Positions 27,997-37,584 of a stretch of DNA of 64,000 bases are shown here, one piece after another. Every line of letters starts with the position of its first letter. Position 1 is the first letter of the stretch. Source of the DNA: Agrobacterium vaccinii (GTDB lineage: Bacteria; Pseudomonadota; Alphaproteobacteria; Rhizobiales; Rhizobiaceae); the NCBI RefSeq assembly GCF_021310995.1, contig NZ_CP054150.1:2816501-2880500 (forward strand), in the 5' to 3' direction. The notes beneath the pieces are model-generated. The model was not told the DNA's origin and did not search any database. It was given only the letters and a program-made list of their open reading frames with translations. The position numbers and the translations under genes were made by a program.

Positions 27997-30900
27997 TTAC
28001 TCGCCGTAGGCAATCAGCAAATCCTTGGCGTCGATCTGGTCGCCCGGGCGCACCAGAACCTCGGCCACCTTGCCGTCGCGTTCCGCATGGAGCGCCGTCT
28101 CCATCTTCATGGCTTCGATGGAAACCAGCACGTCGCCTGCCTTCACATCCTGCCCCTGATTGACGAAGACGCGGGAGATGACGCCCGGCATCGGCGCGCC
28201 GACATGGGCGGCATTGCCCGGCTCGGCCTTACGGCGCACCGCAGAACCCGTCGCGCCATGGGCGCGGTCCGGTACCTTGATGCGGCGCGGCTGGCCATTG
28301 ATCTCGAAGAACACCGTGACCATGCCCTTGTCATCAATGCCGGATGAGGCCTGATTGACGATGACAAGCGTCTTGCCGCGCTCGATATCGGCAAACAGTT
28401 CTTCGCCATCCTGCATGCCGTAGAAATAGGCGGGTGTCGGTAGAACGGAGACAGGGCCATAGGTTTCAGACGCCAGCGCAAAGTCGGTGAAGACCTTCGG
28501 ATACATCAGGTAGGAGGCGAATTCGAAATCATTGACCGGACGCTCCAGCTTGGTTTCGATCTCCTTACGCTCCGCATCCAGATCGGCGTCCTCCAGAAGC
28601 GAACCGGGACGAACCGTATAGGGCTGCTCGCCCTTCAACGCCTTTTTCTGGATAGCCTGTGGCCAACCGCCCGGCGACTGACCCAGATCGCCCTTGAGCA
28701 TCGAGACGACCGAATCGGGGAAGGAGACTTCCTTGTCCGGGTTTTCGACGTCCGCCACCGTCAGGTCCTGGGACACCATCATCAGCGCCATATCACCCAC
28801 CACCTTGGAAGATGGTGTGACCTTGACGATATCGCCGAACATCTGGTTGACGTCGGCATAGGTCTGCGCGACCTCGTGCCAACGGCTTTCGAGACCCAGC
28901 GAGCGGGCCTGTTCCTTGAGGTTGGTAAACTGACCACCCGGCATTTCGTGGAGATAGACTTCTGAGGCCGGACCCTTGAGATCGCTCTCAAAGGCCGCAT
29001 ATTGGCCGCGTACCGCTTCCCAATAGAAGGAAATGCGGCGAATCCATTCCGTGTCGAGACCCGTATCGCGCTCGGTGCCTTTCAGCGCCTCCACGATAGA
29101 ACCAAGGCATGGCTGCGAGGTGTTGCCCGAGAGCGCATCCATCGCCGCATCCACGGCATCCACACCCGCTTCCACTGCCGCAAGCACCGTGGCTGCGGAA
29201 ATACCGGACGTATCATGCGTATGGAAATGGATCGGCAAACTGGTCGCTTCACGCAGAGCCTTGAAAAGGATCCGTGCGGCGGCTGGCTTCAGCAGACCCG
29301 CCATGTCCTTGACGGCGATGATATGCGCGCCCGCCTTTTCGAGTTCGGCAGCAAGAGTGGTGTAATATTTGAGGTCGTATTTCGGGCGAGCGGAGTTCAG
29401 GAGATCGCCCGTGTAGCAGATGGTTGCTTCGCAGAGCTTGTTCTCTTCCGCGATCGCATCCATCGACACGCGCATATTCTCCACCCAGTTCAGGCAGTCG
29501 AACACGCGGAACAGATCGACGCCGCCCTTGGCCGCCTGACGGACGAAATATTTGACGACATTGTCTGGGTAGTTCTTGTAGCCGACGCCGTTGGCGCCGC
29601 GCAGCAGCATTTGCAGCAGCAGGTTTGGCGCACCTTCGCGCACCAGCGCCAGACGCTCCCACGGGTCTTCGGTCAGGAAGCGCATGGACACGTCAAAGGT
29701 CGCGCCGCCCCAGCATTCTAGCGACAGAAGCTGCGGCAAGGCCTTGGCGTAGACGCTGGAAACGCGAGCGATATCATGGGTGCGGACGCGGGTTGCCAGC
29801 AGTGACTGGTGGCCGTCGCGCATGGTCGTATCCGTTACCAGCACACGCTTTTCATTGCGCATCCACTCGGCAAAGCCCTTCGGACCCAGCTTGTCGAGCA
29901 ACTGCTTGGTGCCATCAGGCGTCGGCTGGTCGATGTAAGGCACGATGGGTGCCGGTGCATTGGCGGCAGGCTTCACGCGGCCCTTTGTTTCGGGATGGCC
30001 GTTGACGGTGACATCGGCCAGATAGGTCAAAAGCTTTGTCGCACGGTCCTGACGCTTGACCTGTTCGAACAACTCCGGCGTCGAATCGATGAAGCGAGTC
30101 GTGTAGGTGTTTCCGACAAAGCTCGGATGGCTGATGATCGCTTCGAGAAAGGTCAGGTTCGTTGCAACGCCGCGAATACGGAATTCGCGCAACGCACGGT
30201 GCATGCGGGCAATGGCTTCGTCCGGCTGCGGTGCCCAGGCCGTGACCTTGACCAGCAGCGGATCGTAATAACGGGTGATGATCGCGCCCGAATAGGACGT
30301 GCCGCCATCCAGACGAATGCCGAAACCGGATGCCGAGCGGTAGGCGGTGATGCGGCCATAATCGGGAATGAAATTATGTTCCGGGTCCTCAGTGGTGATG
30401 CGGCACTGAAGTGCGTGGCCGTTGAGACGAATGTCCTTCTGCGCAGGCACACCCGATTCCGGCGTGCCGATGGTTTCGCCTTCGAGGATGTGGATTTGCG
30501 CCTTGACGATATCGATGCCGGTGACGACTTCGGTGACCGTATGCTCCACCTGAATACGCGGATTGACTTCGATGAAATAGAATTTGCCGGTATCGGCATC
30601 CATCAGATACTCGACCGTGCCAGCACCGACGTAGTTGGTGGCACCGGCAATCTTCAGCGAGTAATTGGCCAGTTCCTGACGGCGCTCTTCCGACAGGTAA
30701 GGGGCAGGCGCACGCTCCACCACTTTCTGGTTGCGACGCTGAATGGAGCAGTCACGCTCGAACAGATGCACGACATTGCCATGGGTATCGCCGAGAATCT
30801 GGCTTTCAACGTGGCGCGCGCGCTCCACCAGCTTTTCCAGATAGACTTCGTCCTTGCCGAAGGCAGCCTTTGCCTCGCGCTTGGCTTCTGTCACCTCACG

Positions 30901-31458
30901 GGCAAGGTCTTCCTTCTTTCTGATAGCGCGCATGCCGCGACCGCCGCCGCCCCAGGATGCCTTGAGCATCACCGGATAGCCGATCTCCTCGGCCATGCGC
31001 TCGACCTCCGCCATATCGTCGGGCAGAGGCTCGGTCGCAGGAACGACCGGAACGCCAACCGAAATGGCGAGATTACGTGCGGCCACCTTGTTGCCGAGGC
31101 GGCGCATCGTATCGGCGGTCGGGCCGATGAAGATCAGACCCGCCTCGTTGCAGGCCTCCACAAATTCAGGGCTTTCCGACAACAGGCCGTAACCGGGGTG
31201 GATCGCATCGGCACCCGAAAGCTTGGCGACACGGATGACTTCCTCGATCGAAAGATAGCTTTCGATTGGTCCCATATCCTTTGCCAGATGCGGGCCGCGA
31301 CCCACTTGATAACTTTCATCCGCCTTGAACCGATGCAGCGAAAGCTTGTCCTCTTCAGCCCAGATCGCGACCGTTTTTATGCCAAGCTCGTTGGCCGCAC
31401 GGAACACACGGATCGCAATCTCCGAACGATTGGCGACAAGGATTTTCGATATTTTCAA
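27997..31458 (-). CDS. pyc: Pyruvate carboxylase
   Basis: Biotin enzyme that carboxylates pyruvate to oxaloacetate, an anaplerotic step. The 1153-residue chain has the complete order: biotin carboxylase domain (ILVANRSEIAIRVFRA; ATP-grasp GGGGRGMR; ERDCSIQRRNQKVVE), carboxyltransferase domain (DTTMRDGHQSLLATR, CWGGATFD, HFHTHDTSG), allosteric linker and C-terminal biotinyl domain with EAMKMETA. The start chosen is TTG at 31458, because GGGAGG lies five bases upstream. The in-frame ATG ten codons earlier has no such site, and family proteins begin at this point. Confidence 0.96.
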   Translation of the reverse strand: MKISKILVANRSEIAIRVFRAANELGIKTVAIWAEEDKLSLHRFKADESYQVGRGPHLAKDMGPIESYLSIEEVIRVAKLSGADAIHPGYGLLSESPEFVEACNEAGLIFIGPTADTMRRLGNKVAARNLAISVGVPVVPATEPLPDDMAEVERMAEEIGYPVMLKASWGGGGRGMRAIRKKEDLAREVTEAKREAKAAFGKDEVYLEKLVERARHVESQILGDTHGNVVHLFERDCSIQRRNQKVVERAPAPYLSEERRQELANYSLKIAGATNYVGAGTVEYLMDADTGKFYFIEVNPRIQVEHTVTEVVTGIDIVKAQIHILEGETIGTPESGVPAQKDIRLNGHALQCRITTEDPEHNFIPDYGRITAYRSASGFGIRLDGGTSYSGAIITRYYDPLLVKVTAWAPQPDEAIARMHRALREFRIRGVATNLTFLEAIISHPSFVGNTYTTRFIDSTPELFEQVKRQDRATKLLTYLADVTVNGHPETKGRVKPAANAPAPIVPYIDQPTPDGTKQLLDKLGPKGFAEWMRNEKRVLVTDTTMRDGHQSLLATRVRTHDIARVSSVYAKALPQLLSLECWGGATFDVSMRFLTEDPWERLALVREGAPNLLLQMLLRGANGVGYKNYPDNVVKYFVRQAAKGGVDLFRVFDCLNWVENMRVSMDAIAEENKLCEATICYTGDLLNSARPKYDLKYYTTLAAELEKAGAHIIAVKDMAGLLKPAAARILFKALREATSLPIHFHTHDTSGISAATVLAAVEAGVDAVDAAMDALSGNTSQPCLGSIVEALKGTERDTGLDTEWIRRISFYWEAVRGQYAAFESDLKGPASEVYLHEMPGGQFTNLKEQARSLGLESRWHEVAQTYADVNQMFGDIVKVTPSSKVVGDMALMMVSQDLTVADVENPDKEVSFPDSVVSMLKGDLGQSPGGWPQAIQKKALKGEQPYTVRPGSLLEDADLDAERKEIETKLERPVNDFEFASYLMYPKVFTDFALASETYGPVSVLPTPAYFYGMQDGEELFADIERGKTLVIVNQASSGIDDKGMVTVFFEINGQPRRIKVPDRAHGATGSAVRRKAEPGNAAHVGAPMPGVISRVFVNQGQDVKAGDVLVSIEAMKMETALHAERDGKVAEVLVRPGDQIDAKDLLIAYGE

Positions 31459-31579
31459 GACGGCCTCCCAAACCTCGCGAGCACACATATATGCTGCACC
31501 GCGAAATTAAGCAGTAAATCTCACCGTTGGAAAGGGCGTTTTTGGCGATGGCCGTACTGTGTCACCCACCGGAAACGTT

Positions 31580-32317
31580 TCAGGCGATAAAGCCGTTACG
31601 AAGTGCGATGGCCACCACGTGCTGGCGATTTCTGGCCCCGAGCTTGCGCTGAATGCCGTTGATGTACCAATCCACCGTATGGCTGGAAATCGAGAGACTC
31701 TTGCCGATCTCAGGTGACGTGAAGCCCTGAGTCAGCAGGGTCAGCACGTCCAGCTCCCGTTTCGTGAACTGTGTACCGGCCAGATCGGGCATGGAGAGGA
31801 CCTCTTCGGACTGGCCCGAAAAGTCTAGAAGACGCCAGAATGCCACGCGCATGGCCGTATCGATGATGAACAGTTCCGATGTCGATAACAGCCTGCCATC
31901 GCCGAAAATGAAAACGCCACCCAACAGTCCGCTGCGACCATGAATCGGGAACGCATAGCCTTCCCGCAGGCCGAACCGTGCCGCATCCTGAAACAGCTTG
32001 GCGGCGCGTTTGCGCTGCGTCGCCTGCGGCAGCATCGCCACCACGTCGCGACAGCGAAATGGCTGATGCAGCAAACCCAGCGTCCGCTTGACGGGATCGA
32101 TGGCACCGTATTTCTTGGCGTGGTAAACTTCTTTCCAGCCGCTGGGCAGATGCTCCGCCAGAACGGTTCCGGTAAATGTCAAATCTTCCGCATCACGCTG
32201 CATGATGCGATAAAAATTGAAACCAAGACGACGTATCAGCTCATGGAATGAGGAAAGAAAATCGTCCTCGGTTTTTGCCTCGTAACACTGAGTCAAAAAC
32301 TGAAAAACATTGTGCAT
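31580..32317 (-). CDS. LuxR-type regulator without a LuxI partner
   Basis: Quorum-sensing-type transcription factor of 245 residues. The N-terminal autoinducer domain keeps Trp61, Tyr65, Asp74 and Pro75 (WKEVYHAKKYGAIDP), which bind acyl-homoserine lactone in TraR/LuxR. The usual second pocket Trp after the PF motif is replaced: PFRCRD has Cys89 there. The C-terminal LuxR helix-turn-helix (residues ~183-243) has the conserved TKRELDVL, EIGKSLSISSHTVDWYI and NRQHVVA. No synthase gene is in the window, so it counts as a solo. It is divergent from chvA across 348 bases. Confidence 0.9.
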   Translation of the reverse strand: MHNVFQFLTQCYEAKTEDDFLSSFHELIRRLGFNFYRIMQRDAEDLTFTGTVLAEHLPSGWKEVYHAKKYGAIDPVKRTLGLLHQPFRCRDVVAMLPQATQRKRAAKLFQDAARFGLREGYAFPIHGRSGLLGGVFIFGDGRLLSTSELFIIDTAMRVAFWRLLDFSGQSEEVLSMPDLAGTQFTKRELDVLTLLTQGFTSPEIGKSLSISSHTVDWYINGIQRKLGARNRQHVVAIALRNGFIA

Positions 32318-32665
32318 AGAAGCGATTACCCTGCAAAAAATGAAACATGTGCCGACTTTTGCTGAAAGACGTTCCTCAAACCGGGAACGCGAACTGCCTG
32401 GATGAATCGCCTGCGTTAAATTCTACCTTATAAGGTAATCAATCCTTAAAACCATACCGCGAAATCTTGCATGGTCGTCATGGGTCGAATTTTCAACCAA
32501 CTGGTCTTTTTTTGCATCAGCCGTCACGGAGCACCCTGCCGTTAAGCGCGCATTCATGTAGAAAGAGCGATAAAACAACAGCTTGCATAGTCGCTTACGC
32601 TTATATGCACCCACCTGACGCCTTGACCGGCGCTGCTTGACGGACATGAAGACGGGATTTGGGAA
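32318..32665. promoter_or_regulatory. Divergent luxR-solo/chvA control region
   Basis: 348 bases with no supported gene. The perfect palindrome TACCTTATAAGGTA at 32424-32437 lies 107 bases from the LuxR start. Its ACCT...AGGT ends recall a short lux box. A seven-codon open frame (32646-32669) ends on the chvA start codon. Confidence 0.5.
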
Positions 32666-34441
32666 TTGACACTGTTTCAGGTTTATACTCGCGCCCTGCG
32701 CTACCTCGCCAACAACAAGTGGCGTGTCACCATCGTCGTTGTCGCAAACATCATTCTTGCCGCGATCACCATTGCGGAACCGGTGCTGTTCGGCCGTATC
32801 ATTGATGGGCTTTCATCGGGCTCCATCCCGGTCAACATCCTCATCATCTGGGGAGCTTTTGCGCTGTTCAACACGGTTGCCTATGTTGCCGTCGCGCGTG
32901 AGGCGGACCGGTTGGCGCATGGGCGCCGTGCGTCCTTGCTGACGGAAGCCTTCGGGCGGATCATCTCCATGCCGCTTTCATGGCACCACCAGCGTGGTAC
33001 ATCCAACGCACTGCATACGCTTTTGCGCGCCAGCGAAACGCTGTTCGGCCTGTGGCTGGAATTCATGCGGACCCACCTTGCGACATTCGTTGCGCTGATT
33101 CTTCTCATCCCGACAGCCATCTCCATGGACCTGCGCCTCAGTCTGGTTCTTATGGCGCTGGGCATCGTCTACTGGTTTATCGGCAAGTGGGTTATGGAGC
33201 GCACCAAGGAAGGTCAGGCATCCGTCGAAGAGCATTACCACACGGTCTTCGCCCACGTCAGCGATTCGATCAGCAACGTATCGGTCTTGCACAGCTACAA
33301 CCGCATCGAAGCGGAAACAAAAGCTTTGAAGTCGTTTACTGAGCGGCTTCTCAGCGCGCAGTATCCGGTTCTGGACTGGTGGGCCTTTGCAAGTGCGTTG
33401 AACCGAACCGCCTCTTCGGTTTCGATGATGATCATTCTCATCGTCGGCGCGATCCTGGTGAAGAACGGCGAATTGCGGGTTGGTGACATCATCGCCTTTA
33501 TCGGCTTTGCGAACCTGCTGATCGGCCGCCTGGATCAAGTGCGCGCTTTCGCCACCCAGATTTTCGAGGCACGCGCCAAGCTCGTCGACTTCTTCAAGCT
33601 CGAAGATTCCGTGCAGGAGCGTGAAGAGCCGACAGGCGCCATCGAACTCGGTCAGGTCTCGGGCAAGGTCGAATTCCGCAACGTCAATTTCGGCTTTGCC
33701 AACACCAAGCAGGGCGTTCACGACGTGTCGTTCACGGCCAATGCGGGTGAGACGATCGCTATCGTCGGCCCGACAGGTGCCGGTAAAACGACGCTGATCA
33801 ACCTGCTGCAACGGGTCTATGATCCCAATGGCGGTCAGATTCTGGTCGACGGCACCGATATTTCGACGGTCACCCGTCAGTCTCTGCGCCATTCCATTGC
33901 CACCGTTTTCCAGGACGCCGGTCTTCTCAACCGCTCGATCCGCGATAACATCCGCCTTGGTCGAGATACGGCGACGGACGATGAAGTTGCGCAGGCAGCA
34001 GCGGCAGCGGCAGCCACTGACTTTATCGACAGCAGGCTGAACGGTTATATGACGCAGGTCGGTGAACGCGGAAACCGTCTCTCCGGCGGTGAGCGTCAGC
34101 GTATCGCCATCGCCCGCGCCGTCCTGAAAAACGCGCCGATCCTTGTCCTCGACGAAGCGACCAGCGCGCTCGACGTGGAAACGGAAGCACGCGTGAAAGA
34201 TGCTGTCGATGCGCTGCGCAAGGACAGAACCACCTTCATCATCGCCCACCGCCTGTCCACCGTGCGCGATGCCGATCTGGTGCTGTTCATGGACAATGGA
34301 CGCATCGTTGAAAAGGGCACGTTCGATGAGCTCAGCATGCGCGGCGGTCGCTTCTCGTCACTGCTGCGCGCCAGCGGCCTGCTGAACGACGACGAAAAGA
34401 CCGGTGCGCCGGTGCTGTCCCTGCCTGCAAAGTCGGCCTGA
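32666..34441 (+). CDS. chvA: Cyclic beta-1,2-glucan ABC exporter
   Basis: Half-transporter of 591 residues that moves cyclic beta-1,2-glucan from cytoplasm to periplasm. Loss of homologues blocks plant attachment and hypo-osmotic adaptation. The N-terminal ~310 residues form the six-helix exporter domain, starting MTLFQVYTRALRYL as in ChvA/NdvA. The ATPase domain has GPTGAGKTT (Walker A), LSGGERQR (signature) and ILVLDEATSALD (Walker B), then an H-loop in IIAHRLSTV. The start is TTG at 32666 with a GGGA site just upstream. The synthase partner chvB lies 9 kb downstream on the same strand. Confidence 0.96.
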   Translation: MTLFQVYTRALRYLANNKWRVTIVVVANIILAAITIAEPVLFGRIIDGLSSGSIPVNILIIWGAFALFNTVAYVAVAREADRLAHGRRASLLTEAFGRIISMPLSWHHQRGTSNALHTLLRASETLFGLWLEFMRTHLATFVALILLIPTAISMDLRLSLVLMALGIVYWFIGKWVMERTKEGQASVEEHYHTVFAHVSDSISNVSVLHSYNRIEAETKALKSFTERLLSAQYPVLDWWAFASALNRTASSVSMMIILIVGAILVKNGELRVGDIIAFIGFANLLIGRLDQVRAFATQIFEARAKLVDFFKLEDSVQEREEPTGAIELGQVSGKVEFRNVNFGFANTKQGVHDVSFTANAGETIAIVGPTGAGKTTLINLLQRVYDPNGGQILVDGTDISTVTRQSLRHSIATVFQDAGLLNRSIRDNIRLGRDTATDDEVAQAAAAAAATDFIDSRLNGYMTQVGERGNRLSGGERQRIAIARAVLKNAPILVLDEATSALDVETEARVKDAVDALRKDRTTFIIAHRLSTVRDADLVLFMDNGRIVEKGTFDELSMRGGRFSSLLRASGLLNDDEKTGAPVLSLPAKSA

Positions 34442-34473
34442 TCGCTGACCTCGTTAGCGGCATCAGCTCAAAC

Positions 34474-34503
34474 AAAAGCCCCGGTCGATGCCGGGGCTTT
34501 TTC
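34474..34503. terminator. Bidirectional terminator chvA/trcR
   Basis: AAAAGCCCCGG pairs with CCGGGGCTTTT, with T-runs on both strands, between two convergent genes. Confidence 0.92.
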
Positions 34504-34524
34504 GTATCTCGATAAAGATTTAGA

Positions 34525-35226
34525 TCAGTAGTTGTCTTCTTCCTCGTCGTCCTTGCGGGTCGACTTGAGCGAGCTGAGCTTGGCGAAAACGGCGTTTGCG
34601 TCGATTTCTTTTTCTTCTTCGCGCTCATAGTTGAAGCCGAGGCCTTCGGTCGCAGCGGCTGGCTGCAACGTTGCGTCCAGCTCTTCCTGCGTTGGCAGCG
34701 GACGACCGCGCGATGCGCGCTCGACTTCAAGGTCGAGATCGATCTGGCTGCAAAGGCCAAGTGTAACAGGGTCCATCGGTGTCAGGTTGGCAGAGTTCCA
34801 GTGTGTGCGGTCGCGAATCTGTTCGATGGTGGACTTGGTCGTGCCGACGAGGCGCGAAATCTGCGCGTCCTTCAGTTCGGCATGGTTACGCACCAGCCAC
34901 AAAATGGCGTTCGGGCGATCCTGACGCTTGGAAACCGGCGTATAACGCGGGCCACGACGCTTGGATTCAGGCACGCGAACCTTTGGCTCGGACAGCTTAA
35001 TCTTGTGGGCAGGGTTGGCTTCAGCCTTGGCGATCTCGTCGCGGGAAAGCTGGCCGGTGGAGATAGGGTCCAGACCCTTAATGCCCTGTGCAGCTTCGCC
35101 ATCGGCGATTGCCTTGACTTCTAGCGGATGCAGCTTGCAAAACGTTGCGATCTGTTCGAACGACAGCGCAGTGTTGTCCACCAGCCAGACGGCCGTTGCT
35201 TTCGGCATAAGCAGTGTTTGAGCCAT
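34525..35226 (-). CDS. trcR: TrcR-type cell-cycle transcriptional regulator (DUF1013)
   Basis: Alphaproteobacterial DUF1013 protein of 233 residues. The family includes TrcR, described as an RNA-polymerase-associated cell-cycle regulator. Visible parts are an N-terminal helix-turn-helix-like segment (LPKATAVWLVDNTALSFEQIA-type, residues 5-45), a second one at ~105-140 (NAILWLVRNHAELKDAQISRLVG, then TTKSTIEQIRDRTHWNS), and a strongly acidic C-terminus ending DDEEEDNY. The function is taken from the family, and no target is visible. It is convergent with chvA and divergent from acs. Confidence 0.88.
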   Translation of the reverse strand: MAQTLLMPKATAVWLVDNTALSFEQIATFCKLHPLEVKAIADGEAAQGIKGLDPISTGQLSRDEIAKAEANPAHKIKLSEPKVRVPESKRRGPRYTPVSKRQDRPNAILWLVRNHAELKDAQISRLVGTTKSTIEQIRDRTHWNSANLTPMDPVTLGLCSQIDLDLEVERASRGRPLPTQEELDATLQPAAATEGLGFNYEREEEKEIDANAVFAKLSSLKSTRKDDEEEDNY

Positions 35227-35460
35227 AGATACAGTCCTTCTGTCCGTCCGCTCCGGGGGCGCGGGCCGTGGAGGTTAACCACTAATTTCCGGGATATGAG
35301 CGGTCTATAGCCGCATTGCATCAGAATTGCAATTCTTTGCGAAACAAATGACCTTTGTCTAATTGCCTGAGGTCACTGAACTGCTATGAATCTGGCACAT
35401 GACTGGAGATGAGGAGTCTCTGGTTCTTATAAAGACGCAAGCGGCCTTGAGGAGGAATTC

Positions 35461-37413
35461 ATGTCTGCCAAAATCTATCCGGTTCTGAAATCTGCAAAAA
35501 CACGCACGCTGATCGACAATGACCGCTACCTGAAATGGTACGAGCAGAGCGTGGAAGACCCCGATGCGTTCTGGGGCAAACACGGCAAACGGATAGACTG
35601 GTTCAAGCCTTACACCAAGGTCAAGAACACCTCTTTCAAGGGCAAGGTGCCGATCAAGTGGTTCGAGGACGGCCTGACGAACGTCTCCTACAACTGTATC
35701 GACCGCCATCTTAAAACCCATGGAGAGCGCACCGCGATCATCTGGGAAGGCGACAATCCCTATATCGACAAGAAGATCACCTATAACCAGCTCTATGACG
35801 CCGTTTGCCGCCTTGCCAATGTGATGAAGAAGCACGGCGTCAAGAAGGGCGACCGCGTCACCATCTATATGCCGATGATCCCCGAGGCGACCTATGCCAT
35901 GCTGGCCTGCGCCCGCATCGGCGCGGTCCATTCGGTCGTGTTCGGTGGTTTCTCCCCGGATGCGCTGGCAGGCCGCATCGTCGATTGCGAATCGACCTTC
36001 GTCATCACCTGCGATGAGGGCGTGCGCGGCGGAAAGCCCATTCCGCTGAAGGAAAACACCGACAAGGCAATCCACATCGCTGCCAAACAGCACGTCATCG
36101 TCAACAAGGTTCTGGTGGTGCGCCGCACCGGCGGCAAGACGAACTGGGCGCCCGGTCGCGACCTCTGGTACCATCAGGAAGTCGCCAGCGTAAAACCCCA
36201 TTGCGAGCCCGCCAAGATGAAGGCGGAAGACCCGCTCTTCATTCTCTACACCTCGGGCTCAACAGGCAAACCGAAGGGCGTGCTGCACACCACTGGCGGC
36301 TATCTGGTCTACGTCTCGATGACGCATGAATATGTGTTCGACTATCAGGATGGTGAAATCTACTGGTGCACCGCCGATGTCGGCTGGGTCACGGGTCACT
36401 CCTATATCGTCTACGGACCTCTCGCCAATGGTGCAACGACACTGATGTTCGAGGGCGTACCGAATTTTCCCGATCAGGGTCGCTTCTGGGAAGTCATCGA
36501 CAAACATCAGGTCAATATCTTCTACACGGCACCGACCGCATTGCGCTCGCTGATGGGTGCAGGCGACGAATTCGTCAAACGCTCTTCGCGCTCCAGCCTG
36601 CGACTGCTGGGCACTGTGGGTGAGCCGATCAACCCCGAAGCATGGGAGTGGTATTACCATGTCGTCGGCGAGGATAAGAGCCCTATCGTCGATACATGGT
36701 GGCAGACGGAAACAGGCGGCATTCTGATTACGCCGCTTCCGGGCGCGACTGACTTGAAACCCGGTTCCGCAACCCGCCCCTTCTTCGGGGTCCAGCCGCA
36801 ACTGGTCGATGCGGAAGGCAATGTTCTCGACGGTGCCGCAGATGGCAATCTGTGCATCGTCGATAGCTGGCCCGGCCAGTCCCGCACTGTCTATGGCGAT
36901 CATCAGCGCTTCATCGAAACCTATTTCTCCACCTATAAGGGGAAATATTTCACCGGCGATGGCTGCCGTCGCGATGAGGATGGCTATTACTGGATCACCG
37001 GTCGCGTCGATGACGTATTGAACGTCTCGGGCCACCGACTGGGAACGGCTGAAGTGGAATCGGCGCTCGTATCTCACAATCTGGTCTCGGAGGCCGCCGT
37101 GGTAGGATATCCGCATTCCATCAAGGGTCAGGGCATCTATTGCTATGTCACCCTGATGGCGGGCCATGACGGGGACGATGCCCTTCGCAACGAGCTGATC
37201 AAGCATGTGCGCAACGAAATCGGCCCGGTGGCGACGCCGGACAAGATCCAGTTCTCTCCCGGCCTGCCGAAAACCCGCTCCGGCAAGATCATGCGTCGCA
37301 TCCTGCGCAAGATCGCCGAAGACGATTTCGGCGCGCTCGGCGATACATCGACCCTTGCCGATCCAGCCGTTGTCGATGACCTCATCGAAAACAGACAGAA
37401 CAAAGCTGCGTAA
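35461..37413 (+). CDS. acs: Acetyl-CoA synthetase
   Basis: Activates acetate to acetyl-CoA through acetyl-AMP. The 650-residue protein is of standard length for AMP-forming Acs. It has the P-loop-like [14 protein letters not shown] (residues ~262-275), [10 protein letters not shown], the hinge region around [18 protein letters not shown] and the C-terminal [11 protein letters not shown] with the catalytic Lys that Pat-type acetylases modify in relatives. GAGGAGG lies before the ATG. It is monocistronic, with a terminator 25 bases after the stop. Confidence 0.97.
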   Translation: MSAKIYPVLKSAKTRTLIDNDRYLKWYEQSVEDPDAFWGKHGKRIDWFKPYTKVKNTSFKGKVPIKWFEDGLTNVSYNCIDRHLKTHGERTAIIWEGDNPYIDKKITYNQLYDAVCRLANVMKKHGVKKGDRVTIYMPMIPEATYAMLACARIGAVHSVVFGGFSPDALAGRIVDCESTFVITCDEGVRGGKPIPLKENTDKAIHIAAKQHVIVNKVLVVRRTGGKTNWAPGRDLWYHQEVASVKPHCEPAKMKAEDPLFILYTSGSTGKPKGVLHTTGGYLVYVSMTHEYVFDYQDGEIYWCTADVGWVTGHSYIVYGPLANGATTLMFEGVPNFPDQGRFWEVIDKHQVNIFYTAPTALRSLMGAGDEFVKRSSRSSLRLLGTVGEPINPEAWEWYYHVVGEDKSPIVDTWWQTETGGILITPLPGATDLKPGSATRPFFGVQPQLVDAEGNVLDGAADGNLCIVDSWPGQSRTVYGDHQRFIETYFSTYKGKYFTGDGCRRDEDGYYWITGRVDDVLNVSGHRLGTAEVESALVSHNLVSEAAVVGYPHSIKGQGIYCYVTLMAGHDGDDALRNELIKHVRNEIGPVATPDKIQFSPGLPKTRSGKIMRRILRKIAEDDFGALGDTSTLADPAVVDDLIENRQNKAA

Positions 37414-37438
37414 ATCGCATTTTGATGTCTAGATAGTC

Positions 37439-37468
37439 ACCCGGTCGTCTCGCGATGACCGGGTTTTT
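37439..37468 (+). terminator. Terminator of acs
   Basis: ACCCGGTC pairs with GACCGGGT over a ten-base loop and runs into TTTTT. Confidence 0.88.
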
Positions 37469-37584
37469 CTATCCATGCATGTCGCTTCGATTGCTGTTCG
37501 CAACACGACAGACCGGTTATGCCCTTATGCGCTCTTTCAGCGGCACCTGAAATGTGCACAGTGCGGCAACGGGAGGAAACCGAC

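Noticed and set aside
29809..31590. 593-codon open frame on the plus strand
   Set aside because: It is antisense to the pyc biotin carboxylase domain, with no recognisable domain or start site.
32423..32647. 74-codon Arg/Lys-rich frame in the luxR-chvA spacer
   Set aside because: No ribosome site precedes the start and the composition is that of random sequence. It also covers the palindrome expected to be regulatory.
37519..37584. Longer N-terminus for the HIBADH-family protein
   Set aside because: The extension has no ribosome site, while the ATG at 37585 has GGGAGG and fits the Rossmann start of the family.
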